From Calliopsis andreniformis (lineage: Eukaryota; Arthropoda; Insecta; Hymenoptera; Andrenidae): a stretch of DNA of 64,000 nt. The notes under the pieces are model-generated. The model had not been told where the DNA came from. It searched no databases and was given only the letters and a program-made list of their open reading frames with translations. This document shows, one piece after another, positions 21,794-36,295 of this stretch. The DNA lies in assembly GCF_051401765.1 (NCBI RefSeq), contig NW_027480422.1, positions 12,170,001 through 12,234,000 of the forward strand. Reading direction: 5' to 3'. Position 1 is the stretch's first letter; each line of letters opens with the position of its first letter. A program made the position numbers and the translations under genes.

Positions 21794-24700
21794 CCGTAGC
21801 TATTCGATGTGGTGGAGCAACGCCCTAGAGTGAAGCCTAGTTTGCACGGAACGTAGAAATGCCCATTACTTTAACACTGTAATTATTCCTGTTATACGAT
21901 GGAATAACTCTTGTATTTCTATTGTATTTTATGCTTCGGTCGTTAACTTCTAAGGCCCTAACTATTGGATCTGGTGGAGCAACGCCCTAGGGCGAAGAGT
22001 AGGTTGCCCGAGACGTAGAAATGACCATCACTTTCTCACTGGTTTCAATTATTCATGCTATACGATGGAAAAACTGTTGTATTTTTACTGTATTTTATGC
22101 TTCTGGCGATGACTTCTAAGGTCCTAGCTATTCGATCTGGTGGAGTAACGCCCTAGAGTGAAGCCTAGGTTGCCCCGAACGTAGAAATGACCATAACTTT
22201 CACACTGGTTGCAATCATTCTCGTTATACGATTGAAAAACTGTTGTATTTTTATTGTATTTTATGCTTCGGCCGTTGACTTCTAAGGCCCTCGCTATTCA
22301 ATCTGGTGGAGCAACGCCCTAGAGTGAAGCCTAGGTTGCCCGGAACGTAGAAATGACCATACCTTTCACACTTGTTGCAATTATTCCTGTTATACGATGG
22401 AAAAACTGTTCCATTTATTATGTATTTTATGCTTCTGGCGATGACTTCTTAGGCCCTAACTATTGGATTTGGTGGATCAACGCCCTAGGGTGAAGCCTAG
22501 GTTGCCCGAAACGTAGAGATGACCATTACTTTCACACTGGTTGCAATTATTCCCGTTATACGATGGAAAAACTGATGTATTTGTATTGTATTTTATGCTT
22601 CGAGCGCTGATTTCTAAGGCCCTAACCATTGGATCTGGTGGAGCAACGCCCTAGGGTGAAACCGAGGTTGGCCGGAACGTAGAAATGACCATAACTTTTA
22701 TACTGGTTGCAATTATTGGTTTTATACGATGGAAAAACTGATGTATTTGTATTGTGTTTTATGCTCCTGGCGTTGACTTCTAAGGCCGTAGCTATTGGAT
22801 GTGGTGGAGCAACGCCCTAGACTGAAGCCTAGGTTGCCCGGAACGCAGAAATGACCAGATCTTTCACACTGGTTGCAATTATTCCTGTTATACGATGGAA
22901 AAACTGTTGTATTTATATTGTATTTTAAGCTTCTGGCGTTGACTTCTAAGGCCGTAGCTATTAGATGTGGTGGAGCAACGCCCTAGAGTGAAGCCTAGTT
23001 TGCACGGAACGTAGAAATGCCCATTACTTTAACACTGGTTGTAATTATTCCTGTTATACGATGGAATAACTCTTGTATTTCTATTGTATTTTATGCTTCG
23101 GGCGTTAACTTCTAAGGCCCTAACTATTGGATCTGGTGGAGCAACGCCCTAGGGCGAAGACTAGGTTGCCCGAGACGTAGAAATGACCATTACTTTCACA
23201 CTGGTTTCAATTATTCATGCTATACGATGGAAAAACTGTTGTATTTTTACTGTATTTTATGCTTCTGGCGATGACTTCTAAGGTGCTAGCTATTCGATCT
23301 GGTGGAGCAACGCCCTAGTGTGAAGCCTATGTTGCCCCGAACGTAGAAATGACCATAACTTTCACACTGGTTGCTATTATTCGTTTTGTACGATGGAAAA
23401 ACTGATGTATCTATATTGTATTTTATGCTTCTGGCGTTGACATCTTCGGCCGTAACTGTTCGATCTGGTTGAACATCGCCCTAGAATGAAGCCTAGGTTG
23501 CCCGGAACGTAGAAATGACCATTACTTTCACACTGGTTGCAGTTATTCATGCTATACGATGGAAGAACTGTTGCATTTTTATTGTACTTTCTTCTTCTGG
23601 CTTTGACTTCTAAGGTCCTAGCTATTCCATCTGGTGGGGCAACACCCTAGAGTGATGCCTATGTCGCCTGGAACGTAGAAATGACCATTACTTTCACACT
23701 GGTTGCAGTATATTCATGCTATACGATGGAAGAACTGTTGCATTTTTATTGTATTTTCTTCTTCTGGCTTTGACTTCTAAGGTCCTAGCTATTCGATCTT
23801 GTGGGGCAACGTCTAAGAGTGAAGCCTATGTTGCCTGGAACGTAGAAATGACCATAGCTTTCTTACTGGTTGGAATTATTCGTTTTATACGATGGAAAAA
23901 CTGTTGTATTTATATTGTATTTTATGCTTCTCGCGTTGTCTTCTAAGGCCGTAGCTATTCGATGTGGTGGAGCAACACCCTAGAGTGATGCCTATGTCGC
24001 CTGGAACGTAGAAATGACCATTACTTTGACACTGGTTGCAGTTATTCATGCTATACGATGGAAGAACTGTTGCATTTTTATTGTATTTTCTTCTTCTGGC
24101 TTTGACTTCTAAGGTCCAAGCTATTCGATCTGGTGGGGCAACGTCCAAGAGTGAAGCCTATGTTGCCAGGAACGTAGAAATGACCATAATATTCACGCTG
24201 GTTCCAATTATTCCCGTTATACGATGGAAAAACTGTTGTATTTTTATTGTATTTTATGTTTCGGGCGTTGACTTCTAAGGCCCTAGCTATTCTATCTGGT
24301 GGAGCAACGCCCTAGAGTGAAGCCTAGGTTGCACGGGACGTAGAAGTGACCATAACTTTCACACTGGTTGCAATTATTCATGCTATACGATGGAAAAATT
24401 GTTGTATTTTTATTGTATTTTATGCTTTTGGCGTTGACTTCTAAGGTCCTAGCTATTCGATCTCGTGGGGCAACGTGCAAGAGTGAAGCCTATGCTGCCC
24501 GAAACGTAGAAAAGACCATTACTTTCACACTGGTTGCAATTATTCTTTTTATACTATGGAAAAACTGTTGTATTTGTATTGTATATTATGCGGCTGGAGT
24601 TGTTTTCTGAGGCCCTAACTATTCGACCTGGTGGAGCAACGCCCTAGGGTGAACCAGAGGTTGGCAAGAACGTAGAAATGACCATAACGTTCACACTGGT

Positions 24701-25620
24701 TGCTATTATTCGTTTTATACGACGGAAAAACTGTTGTATTTCTATTGTATTTTATGCTTCTGGCGTTGTCTTCTAAGACAGCAGCTATTCGACCTGGTGG
24801 AGCAACGCCCTAGGGTGAAGCCGAGGTTGGCCGGAACGTAGAAATGACCATATCTTTTATACTGGTTGCAATTATTGGTTTTATACGATGGAATACCTGT
24901 TGTATTTATATTGTGTTTTATGCTGCTGGCGTTGACTTCTAAGGCCGTAGCTATTCGATGTGGTGGGGCAACGCCCTAGAGTGAAGCCTAAGTTGCCCGG
25001 AACGTGGAAATGACCATAACTTTCTTACTGGTTGCAATTATTCCTGTTATACGATGGAAAAACAGTTGTATTTATATTGTATTTTATGCTTCTGGCGTTG
25101 ACTTCTAAGGTCCTAGCTATTCGAACTGGTGGGGCAACGTCCAAGAGTGAAGCCTCTGTTGCCCGGAACGTAGAAATGACCATAACTTTCACACTGATTT
25201 CAATTATTCCCGTTGTGCGATGGAAAAACTGTTGTATTTTTACTGTATTTCATGTTTCGGGCGTTGACTTCTAAGGCCCTAGCTAATCGATCTGGTGGAG
25301 CAACGCCCTAGACTGAAGCCTAGGTTGCATGGGACGTAGAAATGACCATCACCTTCACTCTGGTTGCAATTATTCGTTTTATTCGAGGGAGAAACTGTTT
25401 TATTTTTACTGTATTTCATGTTTCGGGCGTTGACTTCTAAGGCCCTAGCTATTCAATCTGGTGGAGCAACGCCATAGAGTGAAGCCTAGGTTGCCCGGAA
25501 CGTAGAAGTGACCATCACCTTCACTCTGGCTGCAATTATTCCTGAAATGCGATGGAAAAACTGTTGTATTTGAATTGTACTTTATGCTTCGGGCGTTGAC
25601 TTCTTAGGCCCTAACTATTC
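21794..25620. repeat. 166-bp satellite, monomers related to the 24-mer but diverged
   Basis: About 23 monomers. Many are clearly related to the block before, for example GAGCGCTGATTTCTAAGGCC near 22603 and ATTGTATTTTCTTCTTCTGG near 23750 and 24080. They carry many private changes and do not follow a constant long period. Small length changes occur: GCAGTATATTC with two extra bases near 23708, and a five-base loss in CACTGTAATTATT near 21876. No gene is seen. Confidence 0.93.
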
Positions 25621-27281
25621 GATCTATTGGAACAACGCGCTAGAGTGATGCCTAGGTTGCCCGAAACGTAGAAATGACCTTTACTTTCACACTGTTTGCA
25701 AACATACATTATATACGATGAAAAAGCTGTTGTATTTATATTGTATTTTATGCTTCTGGCGTTGTCTTCTTAGGCCCTAACTATTCGATCTGGTGGAGCA
25801 ATGCTCTACAGTGAAGCCTAGGTTGCCCGGAACGTAGAAATGACCATTACCTTCACACTGCTTGCAATTATTCGTTCTATACAATGGAAAAACTGTTCTA
25901 TTTATTTTGTATTTCATGCTTCGGGCGTTGACTTCTAAGGCCCTAACTATTCGATCTGGTGGAGCGACGCCCTACAGTTAAGCCTAGGTTGCCCGGAACG
26001 TAGAAATGACCATAGACTTCATACTGGTTGCAATTATTCGATTTATACGATGGAAAAACTGTTGTATTTATTTTGTGTTTGGTGCTCCTGGCGTTGACTT
26101 CTTAGGCCCTAGCTATTGGATTTGGTGGACCAACGCCCTAGAGTGAAGCCTAGGTTGCCCGCAACGTAGAAGTGACCATTACCTTCACACTGTTTGCGAT
26201 TATTCATTTTATACGATGGTAAAGCTGTTGTACTTAAGTTGTATTTTATTCTTCTGGCGTTGAATTCTAAGTCCCTAGCTATTCGATATGGTGGAGCAAC
26301 GCCCTGGAGTGAAGCCTAGGCTACCCGGAACGTAGAAGTGACCAGAACTTTCACACTGGTTGCAGTTATTCCTGTTTATACAATGGAAAAACCGTCGCAT
26401 TTTTATTGTATTTTATGCTTCTGGCGTGGTATTCAAAGTCCCTAACTATTCGATCTGGTGGAGCAACGCCCTGGAGTTTAGCCAAGGTTGCCCGGAACGT
26501 AGAAATGACCATTACGTTCAGGCTTGTTTCAATTATTCCTGTTATACGATGAAAAAACTGTTGTATTTATATTGTATTTCATGCTTATGGCATTGACTTC
26601 TAAGGCCCTAACTATTCGATGTGGTGGAGCAACGCCATAGAGCGAAACCTAGGTTGCTCGGAACGTAGAAATGACCATTACTTTCACACTGGTTGCAACT
26701 ATTCATTCTATACGATGGAAAAACTGTTGTACATATATCGTATTTTATGCTTCTGGCGTTGACTTCTAAGGCCCTAACTATTCGATGTGGTGGAGCAACG
26801 CCCTAGAGTGAAGCCTAGGTTGCCCGGAACGTAGAAATGACCATAGCTTTCACACTGGTTGCAATTATTCCTGTTATACAAGGGAAAAACTGTTGTACTT
26901 ATATTGTATTTTATGATTCTGGCGTTGACTTCTTAGGCCCTAACTATTCGATCTGGTGGAGCAACGCCCTAGAGTGAAGCCTAGGTTACCCGGACCGTAG
27001 AAATGACCAGTACTTTCACACTGGTTGCAGTTATTCCTGTTATACAATGGAAAAACTGTTGCATTTTTATTGTATTTTATGCTTCTAGCGTTGTATTCAA
27101 AGTCCCTAACTATTCGATCTGGTGGAGCGACGCCCTACAGTTAACCCTAGGTTGCCCGGAACGTAGAAATGACCTTTACATTCACACTGTTTGCAAATAT
27201 ACATTATATCCGATGGAAAAGCTGTTGTATTTATATTGTATTTTATGCTTCTGGCGTTGACTTCTTAGGCCCTAACTATTC
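25621..27281. repeat. 10/11-monomer higher-order repeat, copy 1 (10 monomers)
   Basis: Begins at the rare variant GATCTATTGGAACAACGCGC, which returns at 27282 and 29108. This copy is 1,661 bp. It lacks one monomer found at about 27976-28141 in copy 2, and about 26340-26490 has private changes (CCGTCGCATTTTTATTG, GGCGTGGTATTC). Confidence 0.9.
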
Positions 27282-29107
27282 GATCTATTGGAACAACGCG
27301 CTAGAGTGATGCCTAGGTTGCCCGAAACGTAGAAATGACCTTTACTTTCACACTGTTTGCAAACATACATTATATACGATGAAAAAGCTGTTGTATTTAT
27401 ATTGTATTTTATGCTTCTGGCGTTGTCTTCTTAGGCCCTAACTATTCGATCTGGTGGAGCAATGCTCTACAGTGAAGCCTAGGTTGCCCGGAACGTAGAA
27501 ATGACCATTACCTTCACACTGCTTGCAATTATTCGTTCTATACAATGGAAAAACTGTTCTATTTATTTTGTATTTCATGCTTCGGGCGTTGACTTCTAAG
27601 GCCCTAACTATTCGATCTGGTGGAGCGACGCCCTACAGTTAAGCCTAGGTTGCCCGGAACGTAGAAATGACCATAGACTTCATACTGGTTGCAATTATTC
27701 GATTTATACGATGGAAAAACTGTTGTATTTATTTTGTGTTTGGTGCTCCTGGCGTTGACTTCTTAGGCCCTAGCTATTGGATTTGGTGGACCAACGCCCT
27801 AGAGTGAAGCCTAGGTTGCCCGCAACGTAGAAGTGACCATTACCTTCACACTGTTTGCGATTATTCATTTTATACGATGGTAAAGCTGTTGTACTTAAGT
27901 TGTATTTTATTCTTCTGGCGTTGAATTCTAAGTCCCTAGCTATTCGATATGGTGGAGCAACGCCCTGGAGTGAAGCCTAGGTTGCCCGGAACGTAGAAAT
28001 GACCATAGCTTTCACACTGGTTGCAATTATTCCTGTTATACAAGGGAAAAACTGTTGTACTTATATTGTATTTTATGATTCTGGCGTTGACTTCTTAGGC
28101 CCTAACTATTCGATCTGGTGGACCAACGCCCTAGAGTGAAGCCTAGGTTGCCCGGAACGTGGAAGTGACCAGAACTTTCACACTGGTTGCAGTTATTACT
28201 GTTATACAATGGAAAAACTGTTGCATTTTTATTGTATTTTATGCTTCTGGCGTTGTATTCAAAGTCCCTAACTATTCGATCTGGTGGAGCAACGCCCTGG
28301 TGTTAAGCCAAGGTTGCCCGGAACGTAGAAATGACCATTACGTTCAGGCTTGTTTCAATTATTCCTGTTATACGATGAAAAAACTGTTGTATTTATATTG
28401 TATTTCATGCTTATGGCATTGACTTCTAAGGCCCTAACTATTCGATGTGGTGGAGCAACGCCATAGAGCGAAACCTAGGTTGCTCGGAACGTAGAAATGA
28501 CCATTACTTTCACACTGGTTGCAACTATTCATTCTATACGATGGAAAAACTGTTGTACATATATCGTATTTTATGCTTCTGGCGTTGACTTCTAAGGCCC
28601 TAACTATTCGATGTGGTGGAGCAACGCCCTAGAGTGAAGCCTAGGTTGCCCGGAACGTAGAAATGACCATAGCTTTCACACTGGTTGCAATTATTCCTGT
28701 TATACAAGGGAAAAACTGTTGTACTTATATTGTATTTTATGATTCTGGCGTTGACTTCTTAGGCCCTAACTATTCGATCTGGTGGAGCAACGCCCTAGAG
28801 TGAAGCCTAGGTTACCCGGACCGTAGAAATGACCAGTACTTTCACACTGGTTGCAGTTATTCCTGTTATACAATGGAAAAACTGTTGCATTTTTATTGTA
28901 TTTTATGCTTCTAGCGTTGTATTCAAAGTCCCTAACTATTCGATCTGGTGGAGCGACGCCCTACAGTTAACCCTAGGTTGCCCGGAACGTAGAAATGACC
29001 TTTACATTCACACTGTTTGCAAATATACATTATATCCGATGGAAAAGCTGTTGTATTTATATTGTATTTTATGCTTCTGGCGTTGACTTCTTAGGCCCTA
29101 ACTATTC
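27282..29107. repeat. 11-monomer higher-order repeat, copy 2 (1,826 bp)
   Basis: Exactly 11 monomers to the next GATCTATTGG. The extra monomer relative to copy 1, about 27976-28141, resembles the ATACAAGGG/TTATGATTCTGGCG type at about 26836-27001. An 1,826-bp period with no differences noticed runs from about 26490 to 30160. Confidence 0.92.
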
Positions 29108-30160
29108 GATCTATTGGAACAACGCGCTAGAGTGATGCCTAGGTTGCCCGAAACGTAGAAATGACCTTTACTTTCACACTGTTTGCAAACATACATTATA
29201 TACGATGAAAAAGCTGTTGTATTTATATTGTATTTTATGCTTCTGGCGTTGTCTTCTTAGGCCCTAACTATTCGATCTGGTGGAGCAATGCTCTACAGTG
29301 AAGCCTAGGTTGCCCGGAACGTAGAAATGACCATTACCTTCACACTGCTTGCAATTATTCGTTCTATACAATGGAAAAACTGTTCTATTTATTTTGTATT
29401 TCATGCTTCGGGCGTTGACTTCTAAGGCCCTAACTATTCGATCTGGTGGAGCGACGCCCTACAGTTAAGCCTAGGTTGCCCGGAACGTAGAAATGACCAT
29501 AGACTTCATACTGGTTGCAATTATTCGATTTATACGATGGAAAAACTGTTGTATTTATTTTGTGTTTGGTGCTCCTGGCGTTGACTTCTTAGGCCCTAGC
29601 TATTGGATTTGGTGGACCAACGCCCTAGAGTGAAGCCTAGGTTGCCCGCAACGTAGAAGTGACCATTACCTTCACACTGTTTGCGATTATTCATTTTATA
29701 CGATGGTAAAGCTGTTGTACTTAAGTTGTATTTTATTCTTCTGGCGTTGAATTCTAAGTCCCTAGCTATTCGATATGGTGGAGCAACGCCCTGGAGTGAA
29801 GCCTAGGTTGCCCGGAACGTAGAAATGACCATAGCTTTCACACTGGTTGCAATTATTCCTGTTATACAAGGGAAAAACTGTTGTACTTATATTGTATTTT
29901 ATGATTCTGGCGTTGACTTCTTAGGCCCTAACTATTCGATCTGGTGGACCAACGCCCTAGAGTGAAGCCTAGGTTGCCCGGAACGTGGAAGTGACCAGAA
30001 CTTTCACACTGGTTGCAGTTATTACTGTTATACAATGGAAAAACTGTTGCATTTTTATTGTATTTTATGCTTCTGGCGTTGTATTCAAAGTCCCTAACTA
30101 TTCGATCTGGTGGAGCAACGCCCTGGTGTTAAGCCAAGGTTGCCCGGAACGTAGAAATGA
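29108..30160. repeat. 11-monomer higher-order repeat, partial copy 3
   Basis: Follows 27282-28334 at the 1,826-bp offset and ends near 30160, where CCATAACTTTTACACTGG replaces CCATTACGTTCAGGCTTG. Confidence 0.9.
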
Positions 30161-33100
30161 CCATAACTTTTACACTGGTTGCAATTATTCGTTCTATACA
30201 ATGGAAAAACTGTTCTATTTATTTTGTAGTTCATGCTACGGGCGTTGACTTCTAAGGCCCTAACTATTCGATCTGGTGGAGCGACGCCCTACAGTTAAGC
30301 CTAGGTTGCCCGGAGCGTAGAAATGACCTTTACTTTCACACTGTTTGCAAATATACATTATATACGATGGAAAAGCTGTTGTATTTATATTGTATTTTAT
30401 GCTTCTGGCGTTGACTTCTTAGGTCCTAACTATTCGATCTGGTAGAACAACGCCCTAGAGTGAAGCCTAGGTTGCCCGGAACGTAGAAATGATCTTTACT
30501 TTCACACTGTTTGCAAATATACATTATATACGATGGAAAAGCTGTTGTATTTATATTGTATTTTATGCTTCTGGCTTTGTCTTCTTAGGCCCTAACTATT
30601 CGATCTGGTGGAGCAATGCTCTAGAGTGAAGCCTAGGTTGCCCGGAACGTAGAAATGCCCATTACCTTCACACTGCTTGCAATTATACATTTTATACGAT
30701 GGAAGGACTGCTATACTTATGCTGTATTTTATGCTTCTAGCGTTGTATTCAAAGTCCCTAACTATTCGATCTGGTGGAGCAATGCCCTGGAGTTAAGCCA
30801 AGGTTGCCCGGTACGTAGAAATGACCATAACTTTCACACTGGTTGCAATTGTTCGTTTTATACGATGGAAAAACTGTTGTACTTATATTGTATTTTATGC
30901 TTCTGTCGTTGACTTCTTAGGCCCTCACTATTCGATCTGGTGGAGCAACGCCCTAGAGTGAAGCCTAGGTTGCCCGGAACGTAGAAATGACCATAGCTTT
31001 CATACTGGTTGCAATTATTCGTTTTATACGATGGAAAAACTGTTGTACTTATATTGTATTTTCTGCTTCTGGCGTTGACTTCTTAGGCCCTAACTATTCG
31101 ATCTGGTGGAGCAACGCCCTAGAGTGAAGCCTAGGTTGCCCGGAACGTAGAAGTGACCATTACCTTCACACTGTTTGCGATTATTCATTTTATGCGATGG
31201 TAAAGCTGTTGTACTTAAGTTGCATTTTATTCTTCTGGCGCTGAATTCTAAGTCTCTAGCTATTCGATCTGGTGGAGCAACGCCCTGGAGTGAAGCCTCG
31301 GCTACCCGGAACGTAGAAATGACCAGTACTTTCACACTGGTTGCATTTATTCCTGTTATACAATGGAAAAACTGTTGCATTTTTATTGTATTTTATGCCT
31401 CTGGCGTTGTATTCAAAGTCCCTAACTATTCGATCTGGTGGAGCAACAGCCTGGAGTTAAGCCAAGGTTGCCCGGATAGTAGAAATGACCATAACTTTTA
31501 AACTGGTTGAAATTATTCGTTCCTTACAATGGAAAAACTGTACTATTTATTTTGTATTTTATGCTTCGGGAGTTGACTCGCAAGTCGCTGACTATTCGGT
31601 CTGGTGGAGCAACGCCCTAGAGTGAAGCCTAGGTTGCCCGGGACGTAGTAATGGCCATTACCTTCACACTGTTTGCGATTATTCATTTTATACGATGGTA
31701 AAACTGTTGTACTTGGGTTGTATTTTAGGCTTCTGGCCTTGACTTCTAAGGCCCTAACTATTCGATGTGGTGGAGCAACGCCCTAGAGTGAAACCTAGGT
31801 TGCCCGGAACGTAGAAATGACCATAGATTTCACACTGGTTGCAATTATTCCTGTTATACAAGGGAAACACTGTCGTACTTATATTGTATTTTATCCTTCT
31901 GGCGTTGACTTATTAGGCCGTAACTTTTCGATCTGGTGGAGCAACGCCCTAGAGTGAAGCCTAGGTTACCCGGACCGTAGAAATGACCAGTACTTTCACA
32001 CTGGTTTCAGTTATCCCTGTTATACAATGGAAAAACTGTTGCATTTTTATTGTATTTTATGCTTCTAGCGTTGTATTCAAAGTCCCTAACTATTCGATCT
32101 GGTGGAGCAACGCCCTGGAGTTAAGCCAAGGTTGTCCGTAACGTAGAAATGACCATAACTTTCACACTGGTTGCAATTATTCGTTCTATACAATGGAAAA
32201 ACAGTTCTATTTATTTTGTATTTCATGCTTCGGGCGTTGACTTCTAAGGCCCTAACTATTCGATCTGGTGGAGCGACGCCCTACAGTTAAGCCTAGGTTG
32301 CCCGGAACGTAGAAATGACCTTTACTTTCACACTGTTTGCAAATATACATTATATACGATGGAAAAGCTGTTGTATTTATATTGTATTTTACGCTTCTGG
32401 CGTTGACTTCTTAGGCCCTAACTAACCGATCTGGTGGAACAACGCCCTAGAGTGAAGCCTAGGTTGCCCGAAACGTAGAAATGACCTTTACCTTCACACT
32501 GTTTGCAAACATACATTATATACGATGAAAAAGCTGTTGTATTTATATTGTATTTTATGCTTCTGGCGTTGTCCTCTTAGGCCCTAACTATTCGATCTGG
32601 TGGAGCAATGCTCTACAGTGAAGCCTAGGTTGCCCGGAACGTAGAAATGACCATTACCTTCACAGTGCTTGCAATTATTCGTTCTATACAATGGAAAAAC
32701 TGTTCTATTTATTTTGTATTTCATGCTTCGGGCGTTGACTTTTAAGGCCCTAACTATTCGATCTGGTGGAGCGACGCCCTACAGTTAAGCCTAGGTTGCC
32801 CGGAACGTAGAAATGACCTTTACATTCACACTGTTTGCAAATATACATTATATACGAAGGAAAAGCTGTTGTATTTATATTGTATTTTATGCTTCTGGCG
32901 TTGACTTCTTAGGCCCTAACTATTCGATCTATTGGAACAACGCGCTAGAGTGATGCCTAGGTTGCCCGGAACGTAGAAATGACCTTTACCTTCAGACTGT
33001 TTGCAATTATTCATTCTATAGTATGGAAAAACTGTTGTACATATATCGCATTTTATGCTTCTGGCGTTGACTTCTTAGGCCCTAACTATTCGGTCTGGTG

Positions 33101-35300
33101 GAGCAACGCCCTATGGTGAAGCCTAGCTTGCCCGGAACGTAGAAGTGACCATAACTATCAGACTGGTTGCAATTATCCGTTTTATACGATGGAAAGACTG
33201 TTGTATTTATATTGTATTTTGTAGTTATTTCTTTGTCTTCTAGGGCCGTAGCTATTCGATATGGCTGAGCAACGCCCTATAGTGAAGCCGAGGTTGCCCG
33301 GAACGTAGAAATGACCATAGACTTCATACTGGTTGCAATTATTCGTTTTATACGATGGAAAAACTGTTGTATTTATTTTGTGTTTGGTGCTCCTGGCGTT
33401 GACTTCTTAGGCCCTAGCTATTGGATTTGGTGGACCAACGCCCTAGAGTGAAGCCTAGGTTGCCCGCAACGTAGAAGTGACCATTACCTTCACACTGTTT
33501 GCGATTATTCATTTTATACGATGGTAAAGCTGTTGTACTTAAGTTGTATTTTATTCTTCTGGCGTTGAATTCTAAGTCCCTAGCTATTCGATCTGGTGGA
33601 GCAACGCCCTGGAGTGAAGCCTAGGCTACCCGGAACGTAGAAGTGACCAGTACTTTCACACTGGTTGCAATTATTCCTGTTATACAATGGAAAAACTGTT
33701 GCATTTGTATTGTATTTTATGCTTCTGGCGTTGTATTCAAAGTCCCTAACTATTCGATCTGGAGGAGCAACGCCCTGGAGTTAAGCCAAGGTTGCCCGGA
33801 ACGTAGAAATGACCATAACTTTTACACTGGTTGCAATTATTCGTTCTATACAATGGAAAAACTGTTCTATTTATTTTGTAGTTCATGCTTCGGGCGTTGA
33901 CTTCTAAGGCCCTAACTATTCGATCTGGTGGAGCGACGCCCTACAGTTAAGCCTAGGTTGCCCGGAACGTAGAAATGACCTTTACTTTCACACTGTTTGC
34001 AAATATACATTATATACGATGGAAAAGCTGTTGTATTTATATTGTATTTTATGCTTCTGGCGTTGACTTCTTAGGTCCTAACTGTTCGATCTGGTAGAAC
34101 AACGCCCTAGAGTGAAGCCTAGGTTGCCCGGAACGTAGAAATGATCTTTACTTTCACACTGTTTGCAAATATACATTATATACGATGGAAAAGCTGTTGT
34201 ATTTATGTTGTATTTTATGCTTCTGGCGTTGTCTTCTTAGGCCCTAACTATTCGATCTGGTGGAGCAATGCTCTAGAGTGAAGCCTAGGTTGCCCGGAAC
34301 GTAGAAATGCCCATTACCTTCACACTGCTTGCAATTATACATTTTATACGATGGAAGAACTGGTATACTTATGTTGTATTTTATGCTTCTAGCGTTGTAT
34401 TCAAAGTCCCTAACTATTCGATCTGGTGGAGCGACGCCCTGGAGTTAAGCCAAGGTTGCCCGGAACGTAGAAATGACCATAACTTTTACACTGGTTGCAA
34501 TTATTCGTTCTATACAATGGAAAATCTATTCTATTTATTTTGTATTTCATGCTTCGGGCGTTAACTTCTAAGGCCCTAACTATTCGATCTGGTGGAGCGA
34601 CGCCCTACAGTTAAGCCTAGGTTGCCCGGAACGTTGAAATGACCTTTACTTTCACACTGTTTGCAAATATACATTATATACGATGGAAAAGCTGTTGTAC
34701 TTATATTGTATTTTATGCTTCTGGCATTGACTTCTTAGGCACTAACTATTCGATCTGGTGGAACAACGCCCTAGAGTGAAGCCTAGGTCGCCCGGAACGT
34801 AGAAATGACCTTTACTTTCACACTGTTTGCAAATATACATTTTATACGATGGAAAAGCTGTTGTATTTATATGGTATTTTATCCTTCTGGCGTTGAATTC
34901 TAAGTCCCTAGCTATTCGATCTAGTGGAGCGACGCCCTAGAGTGAAGCCTAGGTTACCCGAAACGTAGAAATGACCATTACGTTCAGGCTTGTTTCAATT
35001 TTTCCTGTTATACGATGAAAAAACTGTTGTATTTATATTGTATTTCATGCTTATGGCATTGACTTCTAAGGCCCTAACCATTCGATGTGGTGGTGCAACG
35101 CCATAGAGCGAAACCTAGGTTGCTCGGAACGTAGAAATGACCATTACTTTCGCACTGCTTGCAACTATTCATTCTATACGATGGAAAAACTGTTGTACAT
35201 ATATCGTATTTTATGCTTCTGGCGTTGACTTCTAAGGCCCTGACTATTCGATGTGGTGGAGCAACGCCCTAGAGTGAAGCCTAGGTTGCCCGGAACGTAG
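30161..35300. repeat. 166-bp satellite, mixed monomer types without a clear long period
   Basis: About 31 monomers built from the same subtypes as 25.6-30.1 kb (ATACAATGGAAAAACTGTTC, GCAAATATACATTATATACG, GTACTTAAGTTGTATTTTATTC) in a shuffled order. Some runs repeat, for example about 30160-30650 resembles about 33810-34300. The longest frames here, such as 31175-31501, are repeat shadows. Confidence 0.92.
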
Positions 35301-36295
35301 AAATGACCATTAGCTTCACACTGGTTGCAATTATTCCATTTATACGTTGGAAAAACTGTTGTGTTTTTATTGTATTTTATGCTTCTGGTGTTGACTTCTA
35401 TGTCGCTAGCAATTGGATATGGTGGTGCAACGCCCTAGAGTGAAGCCTAGGTTACCCGGAACGTAGAAATGACCATTACATTCACACTGATTGCAATTAT
35501 TCATTTTATACGATGCAAAAGCTATTGTATTTTTATTGTATTTTATGCTTCTGACGATGACTTCTATATCGCTAGCTATTCGATCTGGTAGAGCAACGCC
35601 CTAGAGTGAAGCCTAGGTTGCCCGGAACGTAGTAATGGCCATTACCTTCACACTGGTTGCAGTTATTCCTCTTATGCGATGGAAAAACTGTTGTATTTTT
35701 ATTGTATTCTATGCTTCTGGCGTTGACTTCTTAGGCCCTAACTATTCGATCTGGTGGAGCAACGCCCTAGAGTGAAGCCTAGGTTGCCCGGAACGTAGAA
35801 ATGACCATTACCATCACACTTGTTGCAATGACTTGTGTTATACGATGAAAAAACTGTTGTATTTTTATTGTATTTTATGCGTCTGGCGATGAATTCTAAG
35901 TCCCTAGCTATTCGATCTGGTGGAGCAACGCCCTAGGGTAAAGCCTAGGTTGCCCGGAACGCAGAAATGACCATTACTTTCACACTGGTTGCAATTATTC
36001 CAGTTATACGTTGGAAAACTGTTGTATTTTTATTGTATTTTAATGTTGTGGCGTTCACTTCTATATCGCTAGCTATTCGATCTGGTGGACTAAAGCCCTA
36101 GAGTGAAGCCTAGGTTGCCCGGAACGTAGAAATGACCATTACCTTCACACTGGTTGCAATTATTCCAGCTACACGTTGGATAAGCTGTTGTATTTATATT
36201 GTATTTTATGCTTGTGACGTTGACTTCTTAGGCCCTAACTATTAGTTCTGGTGGTACAACGCCCTAGAGTGAAGCCTAGGTATCCCGGAACGTAG
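35301..36295. repeat. 6-monomer higher-order repeat, copy 1 (about 995 bp)
   Basis: Starts at AAATGACCATTAGCTTC, which returns at 36296. It holds uncommon variants TATACGTTGGAAAAACTG, GACTTCTATGTCGCTAGCAA and GACTTCTATATCGCTAGC. Length is six monomers less about one base. Confidence 0.88.
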
